Shown: positions 51,745 through 60,522 of the stretch, piece after piece
Layout: the number at the start of each line of letters is the position of its first letter
Position numbering within the stretch: position 1 is the stretch's first letter
Made by a program: the position numbers and the translations under genes
Assembly (NCBI RefSeq): GCF_003865345.1
Contig: NZ_RMVE01000001.1
Coordinates: forward strand, 744,001 to 808,000
DNA length: 64,000 bases
From: Nonlabens xiamenensis
GTDB lineage: Bacteria; Bacteroidota; Bacteroidia; Flavobacteriales; Flavobacteriaceae
Direction: 5' to 3'
The notes under the pieces: generated by a model
Told to the model about the DNA's origin: nothing
Seen by the model: the letters and a program-made list of their open reading frames with translations, nothing else
The model's database searches: none

Positions 51745-53193
51745 TCAGAACTCGGCACTACCAGGAGTCCTGGGATATGGAATCACATCCCGTACATTAC
51801 CCATACCGGTGACAAACATTACAAGGCGCTCAAAGCCAAGACCAAATCCGCTGTGAACCACACTACCGAATTTGCGCATCTCTAGGTACCACCACAACTC
51901 TTCTTCTGGAATACCCATGTCCTCCATTTTTTTCTTCAACACTTCATACCGCTCTTCCCGTTGCGAGCCACCTACAATTTCGCCTATTCCAGGGAAAAGA
52001 ATGTCCATGGCACGTACTGTCTCACGTCCTTCTGCATCTGCCTCGTTAAGGCGCATGTAAAAAGCTTTAATTTTGGCGGGATAATCAAATAAGATTACCG
52101 GACATTCAAAATGTTTCTCTACGAGATAACGTTCATGTTCGGATTGAAGATCTGCACCCCATTCCTCGATCAGGTATTTAAACTTTTTCTTTTTATTGGG
52201 CTTAGAGTTTTTCAGGATATCGATGGCTTCTGTGTAAGAAACCCTTTTAAAGTTGTTCTTACCAATAAACTCTAGTTTTTTACGCAAAGGCATTGGACTG
52301 CGCTCAGCCATAGGTTTGGTTTTGTCCTCATTTTCCAAACGTTGTTCCAGAAAATCGATATCATCCGAACAATTGTCTAGCGCATATTTTATCACGTACT
52401 TAATAAAGTCTTCGGCCAGGTCCATATTGGCATCAAGGTCATTGAAGGCCACTTCTGGCTCGATCATCCAAAATTCTGCCAGGTGCCTGGAAGTGTTAGA
52501 GTTTTCTGCCCTAAAGGTTGGTCCAAATGTGTAAACCTGTCCTAACCCCATTGCATAGGTTTCTGCCTCCAATTGTCCAGAGACCGTTAGGTTGGCTTCT
52601 TTGCCAAAAAAATCTTTTGAATAATCAATTTCTCCATCCTCAGTCAAGGGCATATTTTTGGGGTCCAGCGTGGATACCCTAAACATCTCACCGGCTCCTT
52701 CCGCATCGCTTCCGGTCAAGATTGGGGTATGTGCCTGATAAAATCCTTTCTCCTGAAAATATTTATGAATCGCAAATGACAACGCAGCCCTAACACGCAT
52801 TACAGCTCCAAAAGTGTTGGTACGTACCCTGAGGTGGGCTTGCTCTCTTAAAGTATCTAGTTTGTGTCGTTTGGGTGAAAGGACGGTGCGCTTCACATCC
52901 TCGGGATCGGCCGTGGCCAGTATTTTGATGGCGGTGGACTGTAATTCCACCCGCTGTCCAGAACCAGAGCTTTCTACCAATGTCCCTGTCACAGCTACAG
53001 CCGCTGCCACATTGATTTGATCCAGTATTTCTTGATCATGGTCTTCAGGCTCAATTACGCATTGAAGATTATGTATACAGGACCCGTCATTTAGGGCGAT
53101 AAATCTATCGTTTCTAAAACTACGCACCCATCCCTTGACTGTCATTTCGACCATGCTAGGATCAGATTTAAGTATATCGGCTATTCGCTTCAT
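51745..53193 (-). CDS. asnS: Asparaginyl-tRNA synthetase
   Basis: A 482-residue class IIb synthetase. The N-terminal OB fold binds the anticodon (MTVKGWVRSFRNDRFIALNDGS, about residues 17-40). The catalytic core has HLRVRTNTFGAVMRVRAALS, ILTGSDAEGAGEMF, GQVYTFGPTFRAENSNTSRHLAEFWMIEPE (motif 2) and GFGLGFERLVMFVTGMGNVRDVIPYPR (motif 3). ATG 53193 (MKRIADILKSD) is chosen; it lies 23 bases after a -7 box, whereas a start further upstream would put that box inside the gene. Confidence 0.96.
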   Translation of the reverse strand: MKRIADILKSDPSMVEMTVKGWVRSFRNDRFIALNDGSCIHNLQCVIEPEDHDQEILDQINVAAAVAVTGTLVESSGSGQRVELQSTAIKILATADPEDVKRTVLSPKRHKLDTLREQAHLRVRTNTFGAVMRVRAALSFAIHKYFQEKGFYQAHTPILTGSDAEGAGEMFRVSTLDPKNMPLTEDGEIDYSKDFFGKEANLTVSGQLEAETYAMGLGQVYTFGPTFRAENSNTSRHLAEFWMIEPEVAFNDLDANMDLAEDFIKYVIKYALDNCSDDIDFLEQRLENEDKTKPMAERSPMPLRKKLEFIGKNNFKRVSYTEAIDILKNSKPNKKKKFKYLIEEWGADLQSEHERYLVEKHFECPVILFDYPAKIKAFYMRLNEADAEGRETVRAMDILFPGIGEIVGGSQREERYEVLKKKMEDMGIPEEELWWYLEMRKFGSVVHSGFGLGFERLVMFVTGMGNVRDVIPYPRTPGSAEF

Positions 53194-53216
53194 TGTTGTC
53201 TGGTGATGATAAGCGG

Positions 53217-53224
53217 CAAATATA
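53217..53224 (-). promoter_or_regulatory. -7 box of asnS
   Basis: TATATTTG on the minus strand, 23 bases before the ATG at 53193, with TTG about 20 bases further upstream (plus-strand CAA at 53245-53247). Confidence 0.6.
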
Positions 53225-53310
53225 ATTTTTATACCGCTTAGGAACAATGAATCATTAGTAAAATGGCGGTATTCACTTGTTTGGATTGCACAGCTTAAAT
53301 GGCTTATCAC

Positions 53311-55704
53311 TTACTCCTCCTCATCCACAGCTTCTGGCGGAATGATAGGGATGGCCGGTTTCTTGAAGATGCGTTCATTAGCGATACTGCGCTCCAAAGA
53401 GAGTAACATGCTGGGGAGCAACAAAAGATTGGCTGCCATGGCAAATAATAATGTGGCACTGACCAATGCTCCCAAAGCTACTGTCCCGCCAAAACTGGAG
53501 ATGGTAAAAGTGGAAAACCCGAAGAACAGGACGATAGACGTATAGAACATACTGACACCAGTTTCGCGTAAAGCGCCGTATACTGACTTCTTAATCTTCC
53601 AATTATTAGCGATAAGCTCTTGTCGGTACTTGGCCAAGAAGTGGATGGTATCATCCACAGAGATACCAAAGGCAATTGAAAAAACCAGTATGGTGGATGG
53701 TTTGATCGGTACCCCCAGGTAGCCCATCAGACCTGCGGTGAGTAATAAGGGCAAAAGGTTAGGCACCAGGGATACAAAAATCATGCGCAGTGACTTAAAC
53801 ATCCAGGCCATGAACAGGGCAATTAAAACTATGGCCAGTGAAAGCGAAAGTATCAGATTGTTGATCAGGTAGTCTGTCCCTTTTCTAAAAACAAGTGCCT
53901 TTCCGGTCATGGAGACTTCAAATTTATCTGCTGGAAAAATCACCTGTATTTTTTCCTTCAAATTTTCTTCTACCCTTTCCATCCGGTCTGTACCCATATC
54001 TTTCATAAAAGTGGTGACTCGGGCGTACTGGCCTGTACTATCAACAAAACTTTGCATCAAGGAAACATCATTGGTGCTTTTTTTCAAAAGCGGCGCAATA
54101 AAAAGCCGCTCATTGGAGGTTGGAAGATCATAGAATTCTGCATCACCACCGTAAAATGCTTGTTTGGTATATTTTACCGCAGAGACAATGGACATAGGTC
54201 GGGATAACTCTGGAGTGTCTAGAATATGTTCCTCAAGTTTGTCGATCTTTTTGAGCGTTGATGACTTGGTTACACCTTCCTTTTTCTTTGTGTTGATAAC
54301 AATCTCCAGGGGCATGATGCCGTCAAAGCTCTCTTCAAAAAATTTGATATCCTTATAGAATTGCATGCTTTTGGGCATATCTTCTATCAGACTACCTGAA
54401 ACTTTGATTTGATAAATTCCAATAAAACTGAAAATCAGTACCACAACACTAGTGATATAAATTGGAATACGCTGGCCCCTGACCATGCGTTCGTTTCTGT
54501 CTACAAATACGCTGATCCATCGCTTGCGCAAGTGTTGCAAGTGGCGTTTTTTAGGAACGTGGAGATAGCTATAAATGATAGGGATCAACATTAAGCTAAT
54601 GATAAAGATGGCCACAATACAAATACTAGCTACGATCCCAAACTCTACCAGCAACTTACTATCGGTAAAAATAAAGGTGGCAAAACCACTGGCGGTAGTC
54701 AGATTGGTCATCAAGGTGGCATTTCCCACTTTGGTAATGACGCGTTGTAGGGACTTGGCCTGATTTCCGTGTTTTTTGATTTCTTGTTGATATTTATTAA
54801 TCAAGAAGATGCAGTTGGGAATACCAATCACAATAATCAACGGCGGAATCAAAGCCGTAAGCACAGTGATCTCGTATCTCAATAATCCTAAAATACCAAA
54901 GGCCCACATGACACCAATAATTACGGTGACAATCGAGATAAAAGTTGCCCGCCATGATCTAAAAAAGAAAAAGAATATTCCCGAGGTGATCAATAGAGCG
55001 GCCAACAAAAACATACCGATTTCATCTACGATATTTTTGGCATTTAATGTGCGTATATATGGCATACCCGATATACGGATGTCCAAGCCGCTGGCAGTAT
55101 TGAAGTTGCTGACGATGGGTTGAAATTTCTGCAAGATGAAATCCTTGCGCAGTGCCGTATTGACTATATCTTTTTTGAGGTAGACCGCAGTGCGTATTAC
55201 ACTGTCTTTTTCTGAGAAAATAAGATTTTTATAAAATGGCAAATCGTTGAAAAGTTGCTCTTTATATTGAGCAAGCTCCTCATTATTTTTTAAAGGCTCC
55301 TGTAATAATGGTGCAATGATAAACCTGGAGTTGTCTTCAGATTTTTTGAGTTGAGGTAGATTGGCAGTAGATAAGACAAAGTCAATTTCTGGAAATCCAG
55401 ACAAGGTGTCGGCCAATTGGTTCCATTGATTGAACTTTTCAAACGTATCAAGAGATTCCTGCTCAATTCCTAGAATGATGAGATTACCTTCTTCTCCAAA
55501 CCTATCCAGAAAAGCATTGTATTCCTGATTGACCGGATGATCATCAGGTAAAAGATTGGCCTCGGTATGTGTAAACTGCATGTGTTGCCATTGGGTGGCA
55601 AGACCGACAGTAGCCAGCAAGATCAATCCCAATAAGATTTCTCGGTTGCGCAGGATCAATCTGGCGATACTATTCCAGAAACTAAAACTGAATAACTTTT
55701 GCAT
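53311..55704 (-). CDS. MMPL/RND-superfamily transporter (HAE3-like)
   Basis: A 797-residue inner-membrane protein with two repeats of one TM helix, a large periplasmic loop and five TM helices (first block LLAALLITSGIFFFFFRSW, GLLRYEITVLTALIPPLIIVIGIPNCIFLIN; second block LILSLSLAIVLIALFMAWMF, ILVFSIAFGISVDDTIHFLAKYRQEL). This is the MMPL/HAE3 group, often handling hydrophobic or hopanoid/lipid substrates. It is shorter than RND drug pumps and has no adaptor gene beside it. ATG 55704 is used: a TTG at 55725 would place the start within the -7 box. Confidence 0.88.
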   Translation of the reverse strand: MQKLFSFSFWNSIARLILRNREILLGLILLATVGLATQWQHMQFTHTEANLLPDDHPVNQEYNAFLDRFGEEGNLIILGIEQESLDTFEKFNQWNQLADTLSGFPEIDFVLSTANLPQLKKSEDNSRFIIAPLLQEPLKNNEELAQYKEQLFNDLPFYKNLIFSEKDSVIRTAVYLKKDIVNTALRKDFILQKFQPIVSNFNTASGLDIRISGMPYIRTLNAKNIVDEIGMFLLAALLITSGIFFFFFRSWRATFISIVTVIIGVMWAFGILGLLRYEITVLTALIPPLIIVIGIPNCIFLINKYQQEIKKHGNQAKSLQRVITKVGNATLMTNLTTASGFATFIFTDSKLLVEFGIVASICIVAIFIISLMLIPIIYSYLHVPKKRHLQHLRKRWISVFVDRNERMVRGQRIPIYITSVVVLIFSFIGIYQIKVSGSLIEDMPKSMQFYKDIKFFEESFDGIMPLEIVINTKKKEGVTKSSTLKKIDKLEEHILDTPELSRPMSIVSAVKYTKQAFYGGDAEFYDLPTSNERLFIAPLLKKSTNDVSLMQSFVDSTGQYARVTTFMKDMGTDRMERVEENLKEKIQVIFPADKFEVSMTGKALVFRKGTDYLINNLILSLSLAIVLIALFMAWMFKSLRMIFVSLVPNLLPLLLTAGLMGYLGVPIKPSTILVFSIAFGISVDDTIHFLAKYRQELIANNWKIKKSVYGALRETGVSMFYTSIVLFFGFSTFTISSFGGTVALGALVSATLLFAMAANLLLLPSMLLSLERSIANERIFKKPAIPIIPPEAVDEEE

Positions 55705-55722
55705 GCGGGCTTTTAAGGCCTG

Positions 55723-55730
55723 CAAAGGTA
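55723..55730 (-). promoter_or_regulatory. -7 box of the MMPL transporter gene
   Basis: TACCTTTG on the minus strand, 18 bases before ATG 55704. Its position decides the start codon. Confidence 0.6.
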
Positions 55731-55789
55731 CTCGCTAACATTGGATTATCGAATAATGCAGCACTATAAATTATGCATTGCACAATATG

Positions 55790-57988
55790 TTATAGTTCGA
55801 GGTAGAAGGTAAACTTCATCGCCAGGTTATCCTCAAAATCAGATAAATGATAAGGGCCATGCCGGTAGGTAAAGCTTAAACCGAAACCGAATAACAATTT
55901 ATTCAATTCAAAGCCGCTTTCAAAATAGCCTCTATCCAATGTTTTGAAGTCGATGTTTAGATGTCGATCCGGATGTTCTAAATCTCCCCAGGCCGCTCTT
56001 GTGATTAATACCATCTCTGGTTGCAGGAAGGGAAAAATTTTGAAAGGAGCCAAACGGTGCTTGACCTGGCCGATCAGAAGTTTGTCAGAAAAGAACTCGT
56101 TAAAAAACATGGTTTCAAAACTGCGCCTACCTGCCACTGAAAATCGCTGTAGCAATTCATCCTTGTTAGGGGCGTTGGGATAGGCGTGATACAGGTGGGT
56201 GAGTGGTATTCTTCCAGTACCATAATGGCCTTCCAGACTGAGGTCTGTAGAGGAGTTGTTCAGATTTTTAGTCGTATAGGCTATTTTGCCAGATAACTTG
56301 AGGTAATTAAAATTTGATCCTGCCAGGCCTTTGATTCCTTGAGTAAGCTGCCCACTCAGGATGGGGTAGCCTCGTTCTGTTTCCTGATAGCCGTTGGGCG
56401 TACGCATAAATTTACTGACCGGACTCCAGCGTACACCTACGGCTATTTCTGACAAGGTGTAATTCCCAAGGGCATCATTAGGATCAGCTTCTGGGGCAAA
56501 TTGATAGGCGGTGGTTTGATTGATCCGCTTTCGCGAAAGCAACACCTCACTGATTACTGAAGGGAACAGCCGTTGTTGAAGTGATAAACCGTACTCTCTA
56601 TACAAGTAAAAGGTAGGAATATTGATGAGCCGAGGTTCAAATAGAGAATATACCCGAGCGTCGGTCAGAAAACTTTCTGCAGCAAATTCGGTGATATCAT
56701 CTTCCCTGTAAATATTGAGCCAAGTGTTTTTCTCCTCGTTCAACCGATAACCCAGGTTGATATTGTATTTAAAGGTGTCGTCTTTGGTTCCATAGGCCAG
56801 GTAACCGCCTACTCTGAAAGAATCGCTTAGTTTCTCATTGGTCTGCCCCCCAATACCGACTCGGAAAGCTTCATAATCATTGAATTTAACCAAGTATTTC
56901 AGGTCAATATCAAAGATCCCTACTGGATAATAGCCAATTTTAAATTTGTCCAGGGTTTCTAGTCGCCTTGTAATTCGGCTGGCATCGACTATACTGTCCA
57001 AGTTCACAAACGAGGCTAATTCTGTAGTAGAGAAACTATCGTTGTTGCGGTATTCCTTCCAATAAGATTCCTTTTTGGTAATGGCGCTGTCCAGCACTTC
57101 GATTTCGAGACCGCGCCGACCGTAGGTAATTTCCTTATTGGTTTTAAAATCTGTATTGCGTGCCTGGATGATCAGATAAAGCTCCTCTGGCTCAGTATTA
57201 TTTTTTTTGTTATCCCTTTCTAAACCAACCTCCAATCGGCCTCCAAACAATTCAAGTTCCTTCTTGGTTTTTTCTTTGCGTATAGAAAGACTGCGGGAGC
57301 TTTCTAACCAAACCTCCAAGGCTGGATCATAGACAAAATCATGGTTTGCATTGATGTTAATGTCGCCAGTGGTCTCCAGTATGGCTCTGGCTACAGCAAA
57401 ATTCAATTGATCGATATATAAATAGCCTGATAGCAAGCTTTTGTCCTCCACGTTCTTGGGACGGAAGCCGACTTTAGTTACAGGCCTGCCGTCGATCAGG
57501 GAGTCAGAGATTCGCTTAAAATTGAAGAAATTCTTTCCATCATCACCTAGCGGATTTTTATAGGCTTGGTCTAATATGATATAAGTGTCTTTGTATAAAT
57601 GCTCGCTTTGGAAATTGATGTTGTAAATAGGGTAAACTGGTTCATCAAAGCCAGGCATGTAGGCGCCAGTTATGATCTCTTTATAGCCCTCTTTGTGATC
57701 GTGAATGTGCTTGGAAGTCTTTTCGGCAAAAAGGACTCCGGTCTTTTTCAGGGTTTTACGTAGTTCAGTTTTTTTATAGCCAGGACCAGTCAAGGCCTCA
57801 GGATCCCCACTGACTTTAAGGATCTCATAGGAATTGTATTGAAACGAATTGAATTTGTGCCTGGGATTATTTTTCTTTTTAGAGATAAGTACCTTGGTTA
57901 TCAGATCATCTACTGGAAATGCAGAATCGTTTTGCGCAGGAGCGACCAGACTAAGAAAAAGGATAAAAACTCCGGTGAAAAATTTCAT
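55790..57988 (-). CDS. DUF5686 family outer-membrane protein
   Basis: A 732-residue protein with a signal peptide (MKFFTGVFILFLSLVAPAQ). The first 250 residues are a soluble region (KKKNNPRHKFNSFQYNSYEIL, LLSGYLYIDQLNFAVARAILETTGDININ); then come many amphipathic strands typical of a large beta-barrel, ending LAMKFTFYLEL. This fits DUF5686, which often has an N-terminal carboxypeptidase-like domain; that domain is absent here, so it is the short form. The function is unknown. The palindrome at 56527 encodes LSRK. Confidence 0.82.
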   Translation of the reverse strand: MKFFTGVFILFLSLVAPAQNDSAFPVDDLITKVLISKKKNNPRHKFNSFQYNSYEILKVSGDPEALTGPGYKKTELRKTLKKTGVLFAEKTSKHIHDHKEGYKEIITGAYMPGFDEPVYPIYNINFQSEHLYKDTYIILDQAYKNPLGDDGKNFFNFKRISDSLIDGRPVTKVGFRPKNVEDKSLLSGYLYIDQLNFAVARAILETTGDININANHDFVYDPALEVWLESSRSLSIRKEKTKKELELFGGRLEVGLERDNKKNNTEPEELYLIIQARNTDFKTNKEITYGRRGLEIEVLDSAITKKESYWKEYRNNDSFSTTELASFVNLDSIVDASRITRRLETLDKFKIGYYPVGIFDIDLKYLVKFNDYEAFRVGIGGQTNEKLSDSFRVGGYLAYGTKDDTFKYNINLGYRLNEEKNTWLNIYREDDITEFAAESFLTDARVYSLFEPRLINIPTFYLYREYGLSLQQRLFPSVISEVLLSRKRINQTTAYQFAPEADPNDALGNYTLSEIAVGVRWSPVSKFMRTPNGYQETERGYPILSGQLTQGIKGLAGSNFNYLKLSGKIAYTTKNLNNSSTDLSLEGHYGTGRIPLTHLYHAYPNAPNKDELLQRFSVAGRRSFETMFFNEFFSDKLLIGQVKHRLAPFKIFPFLQPEMVLITRAAWGDLEHPDRHLNIDFKTLDRGYFESGFELNKLLFGFGLSFTYRHGPYHLSDFEDNLAMKFTFYLEL
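56527..56540. repeat. Iterated palindrome, 14-mer core copy
   Basis: GCTTTCGCGAAAGC in the DUF5686 gene, read as LSRK on the minus strand; flanks C and A. Confidence 0.95.
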
Positions 57989-58005
57989 TAAAATTTATTG
58001 CTCAT

Positions 58006-58013
58006 CAAACATA
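58006..58013 (-). promoter_or_regulatory. -7 box of the DUF5686 gene
   Basis: TATGTTTG on the minus strand, 17 bases before the ATG at 57988, downstream of the frr terminator. Confidence 0.55.
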
Positions 58014-58064
58014 AAAATAGAGAATATTGGTAGGTAGGCAGCCTTCCATTAAGAGAATATTGTG

Positions 58065-58105
58065 AAATCAAAAAGCCAGCATATGGGCTGCTGGCTTTTT
58101 GATTT
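58065..58105 (-). terminator. Terminator after frr
   Basis: A perfect 17-bp stem (58065-58081 with 58089-58105) and a 7-base loop. The arms carry A-runs and T-runs inside the stem, so it could act on either strand; here it ends frr on the minus strand. Confidence 0.9.
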
Positions 58106-58118
58106 TCATAGGCTGTTT

Positions 58119-58673
58119 TTAGACAGTCATGATTTCTTTTTCTTTGACCGTGATATGCTCGTCGATCTTGGCGATGTATTTATCGGTCAATTCCTGAATA
58201 TCTGCTTCGGCGTTTTTTTGCATGTCTTCAGACACCTCTAGTTTTTTCAGATCATTCATGGCTGTTTTACGGTCATTGCGCACTCCAATTTTAGCTTCTT
58301 CGCCTTCTGCTTTTGCTTGTTTGGCCAATTCTTTTCTGCGTTCTTCGGTAAGTGCGGGAACATTGATTATAACGCTATCTCCATTATTCATGGGGTTCAG
58401 CCCCAAATTGGCCAGCATGATACCACGTTCAATCTCATTAATCAATCCTTTTTCCCAGGGTTGAATGCTCAAGGTACGCGCATCTGGCGTATTGATATTG
58501 GCCACCTGTGATAGTGGAGTTTGGCTGCCGTAATAGTCAACGCGTACTGTACTCAACATCGAGGCACTGGCTTTTCCTGCACGTATGCTAAGAAGTTGCT
58601 TCTCAAGGTGCTTGATGGCCTGGTCCATGTTTTCCTTGGTGCTGTCCAGTATAAAGTTTATTTCTTCATTCAT
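58119..58673 (-). CDS. frr: Ribosome recycling factor
   Basis: A 184-residue RRF that, with EF-G, splits the post-termination ribosome. A long three-helix bundle (MDQAIKHLEKQLLSIRAGKASASML and LTEERRKELAKQAKAEGEEAKIGVRNDRKTAMNDLKK) and the small beta domain with YYGSQTPLSQVANINTPDARTLSIQPWEKGLINEIE are complete. It follows pyrH, the usual bacterial pair, but a -7 box between them suggests its own promoter too. Confidence 0.97.
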   Translation of the reverse strand: MNEEINFILDSTKENMDQAIKHLEKQLLSIRAGKASASMLSTVRVDYYGSQTPLSQVANINTPDARTLSIQPWEKGLINEIERGIMLANLGLNPMNNGDSVIINVPALTEERRKELAKQAKAEGEEAKIGVRNDRKTAMNDLKKLEVSEDMQKNAEADIQELTDKYIAKIDEHITVKEKEIMTV

Positions 58674-58701
58674 CCTTATAAATGTTTTGGATCTGCTGTA
58701 G

Positions 58702-58709
58702 CAAATATA
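58702..58709 (-). promoter_or_regulatory. -7 box of frr
   Basis: TATATTTG on the minus strand in the short pyrH-frr gap, 28 bases before the frr ATG. Confidence 0.5.
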
Positions 58710-58720
58710 TTGCCGCTTTT

Positions 58721-59428
58721 TTAAAGTTGTACTTTGGTTCCTATATTTTCTCCGCTCAGTAGCCTGACGAGGTTACCCTTGGTATTCATATCAAAAACAA
58801 TGATGGGCAATTCATTTTCTTGGCTCAGGGTAAAAGCGGTAGTGTCCATTACCTTAAGTCCTTTGCGCAGCACATCATCAAACGAGATAAAATCAAATTT
58901 GGTAGCGCTTTTATCTTTCTCTGGATCAGCGGTATAGATACCATCTACGCGGGTTCCCTTTAAGATCACGTCTGCCTCGATTTCAATTGCTCTCAAGACC
59001 GCGGCACTATCTGTAGTAAAGTAGGGATTCCCTGTACCACCTCCAAAGATGACCACTCGACCTTTTTCAAGGTGTCTCATCGCTTTCCTTCTAATAAAAG
59101 GCTCTGCCACCTCATTAATTTTAATCGCAGTTTGTAACCTGGTAGGTATGCCAGCATCCTCCAGCGCACTTTGTAAGGCTAATCCATTAATAACTGTAGC
59201 CAGCATGCCCATATGGTCACCTTGAACACGGTCCATTCCGTTACTTGCTCCGGCCACACCTCTGAAGATATTTCCCCCTCCAATGACAATAGCGACTTCT
59301 ATACCTTTATCTGTGACCTCTTTGATTTCCTGCGCATATTCGGCCAGACGGGCTGGATCGATTCCGTATTGTCGGTCGCCCATTAGGGCTTCTCCAGATA
59401 GTTTTAATAGAATACGTTTGTATTTCAT
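58721..59428 (-). CDS. pyrH: UMP kinase
   Basis: A 235-residue amino-acid-kinase-fold enzyme converting UMP to UDP. It has [14 protein letters not shown] (ATP binding), [50 protein letters not shown] and [19 protein letters not shown] 59428 ([12 protein letters not shown]) is used; ATG 59437 would add MQA and leave hardly any leader after the -7 box at 59455-59448. It heads the pyrH-frr unit. Confidence 0.96.
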   Translation of the reverse strand: MKYKRILLKLSGEALMGDRQYGIDPARLAEYAQEIKEVTDKGIEVAIVIGGGNIFRGVAGASNGMDRVQGDHMGMLATVINGLALQSALEDAGIPTRLQTAIKINEVAEPFIRRKAMRHLEKGRVVIFGGGTGNPYFTTDSAAVLRAIEIEADVILKGTRVDGIYTADPEKDKSATKFDFISFDDVLRKGLKVMDTTAFTLSQENELPIIVFDMNTKGNLVRLLSGENIGTKVQL

Positions 59429-59447
59429 AGCCTGCATGTGTGTATTG

Positions 59448-59582
59448 CAAATATAAATGAATTAGCAGCCCGTAAAAACATTAATTTAGTTCAGCCAGGC
59501 GCTTCTTCAACTGATCGATATACCTCAAGACGCACCGCTCAATCTGTCTATGCTGTGTACGTGTCTGTTATATGTATCTTTG
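59448..59582. promoter_or_regulatory. Divergent -7 boxes of pyrH and the DUF3109 gene
   Basis: TATATTTG on the minus strand (59455-59448) precedes pyrH by 19 bases; TATCTTTG on the plus strand (59575-59582) precedes the DUF3109 ATG by 21 bases. The 119 bases between the boxes hold no gene. Confidence 0.55.
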
Positions 59583-59603
59583 CAACCCTCAAAAATCACA
59601 TAT

Positions 59604-60173
59604 ATGTTTCAACTGGGTAAGACTATTGTTTCTGATGATTTGTTAGAAAAAGAGTTTGTTTGCAACCTGACTGCTTGTAAAGGAGTTTGCTGTGTGGCCG
59701 GTGAAGCGGGTGCGCCATTGGAGACTGCCGAATTGGATATTCTGGATCGTGAATATGAAAAAGTAAAACCTTACCTCCGTCCTGAGGGCATTGCGGCTAT
59801 TGAATCTCAGGGCACCTGGATTGAAAGGGAGAATGGCGAGCTAGAAACACCCTTGGTCGATGGAGCAGAATGTGCCTATGCGCAGTTTAAGGAGGATGGC
59901 ACTGCTTTGTGTGGAATTGAGGCCGCCTACCGGGATGGAAAAACTAACTTTTATAAACCCATCTCTTGTCACTTGTATCCAGTGCGCATTCAGGAATACA
60001 CCGATTTTAAAGCGGTCAATTATCACAAGTGGGAAATTTGTGATGATGCCTGCGAATTAGGGGCAAATTTAGGTGTTCCGGTGTATCAGTTTGTCAAAGA
60101 AGCCTTGATCCGTAAATTTGGTGTGGATTGGTATGACGAACTCGAGGAAATTGCTCGTGAACATCATTCCTAA
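59604..60173 (+). CDS. DUF3109 family cysteine-rich protein
   Basis: A 189-residue protein starting MFQLGKTIVSDDLLEKEFVC. It carries a cysteine pattern CNLTACKGVCCVAGEAGAPL (about residues 20-39), later ECAYAQF, ALCGIEAAY, ISCHLYPVRI and ICDDACELG, which fits DUF3109 and suggests a bound metal (zinc or Fe-S). The function is unknown. ATG 59604 is preferred because it follows the -7 box and begins conserved sequence. Confidence 0.85.
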   Translation: MFQLGKTIVSDDLLEKEFVCNLTACKGVCCVAGEAGAPLETAELDILDREYEKVKPYLRPEGIAAIESQGTWIERENGELETPLVDGAECAYAQFKEDGTALCGIEAAYRDGKTNFYKPISCHLYPVRIQEYTDFKAVNYHKWEICDDACELGANLGVPVYQFVKEALIRKFGVDWYDELEEIAREHHS

Positions 60174-60522
60174 ATCTCAACATCTGCATTTGAAAAATTA
60201 GAATTTGGTCTTTTCGCTTTCGCGAAAGCGTGGATAACTTCTTCTAAGCAAAGATCAGATATTACGTAGGAAAATACGTCAAAAATCAAGTTCAATAGCC
60301 GTGGAAACGGGGGTTTGAAATCCCTCGTTCTATGAATGGTATGGAATTATGGATAAATGTTAACATCCATTCCTTCAAAGGGTTATAATGATCATTTTGT
60401 CCGGGCGCAGGAAAAATCTCATGTTGAAAACTTGTGCAAAATGCAAATGTTAATTCATCCATACCGCTGGAAAGTTTTGTCATCTTTGTTAGTCCCAAGT
60501 CATTAGAAATTAACGAGAAAAA
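60174..60522 (+). other. 349-base gap ahead of nrdB
   Basis: No gene is seen. It holds the iterated palindrome at 60215-60230, a 10-bp palindrome ATGTTAACAT at 60357-60366, and GGTATGG (60338-60344) with its complement CCATACC (60459-60465). I find no NrdR box and no cobalamin riboswitch. CATCTTTG near 60483 is one base off a -7 box. Confidence 0.5.
60215..60230. repeat. Iterated palindrome, perfect 16-mer copy (intergenic)
   Basis: CGCTTTCGCGAAAGCG 42 bases after the DUF3109 stop codon, the second copy outside genes; no T-run follows. Confidence 0.95.

Noticed and set aside
53194-53310. N-terminal extension of asnS by 39 codons
   Set aside because: A consensus -7 box lies inside it and the conserved protein starts at 53193.
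53563-53578. TTTCGCGTAAAGCGCC-like sequence in the MMPL gene as another palindrome copy
   Set aside because: It needs an inserted base and mismatches to match, so I did not count it.
60174-60522. NrdR boxes or a cobalamin riboswitch ahead of nrdB
   Set aside because: I looked for the palindromic ACA...TGT boxes and for B12-box sequence and saw neither.
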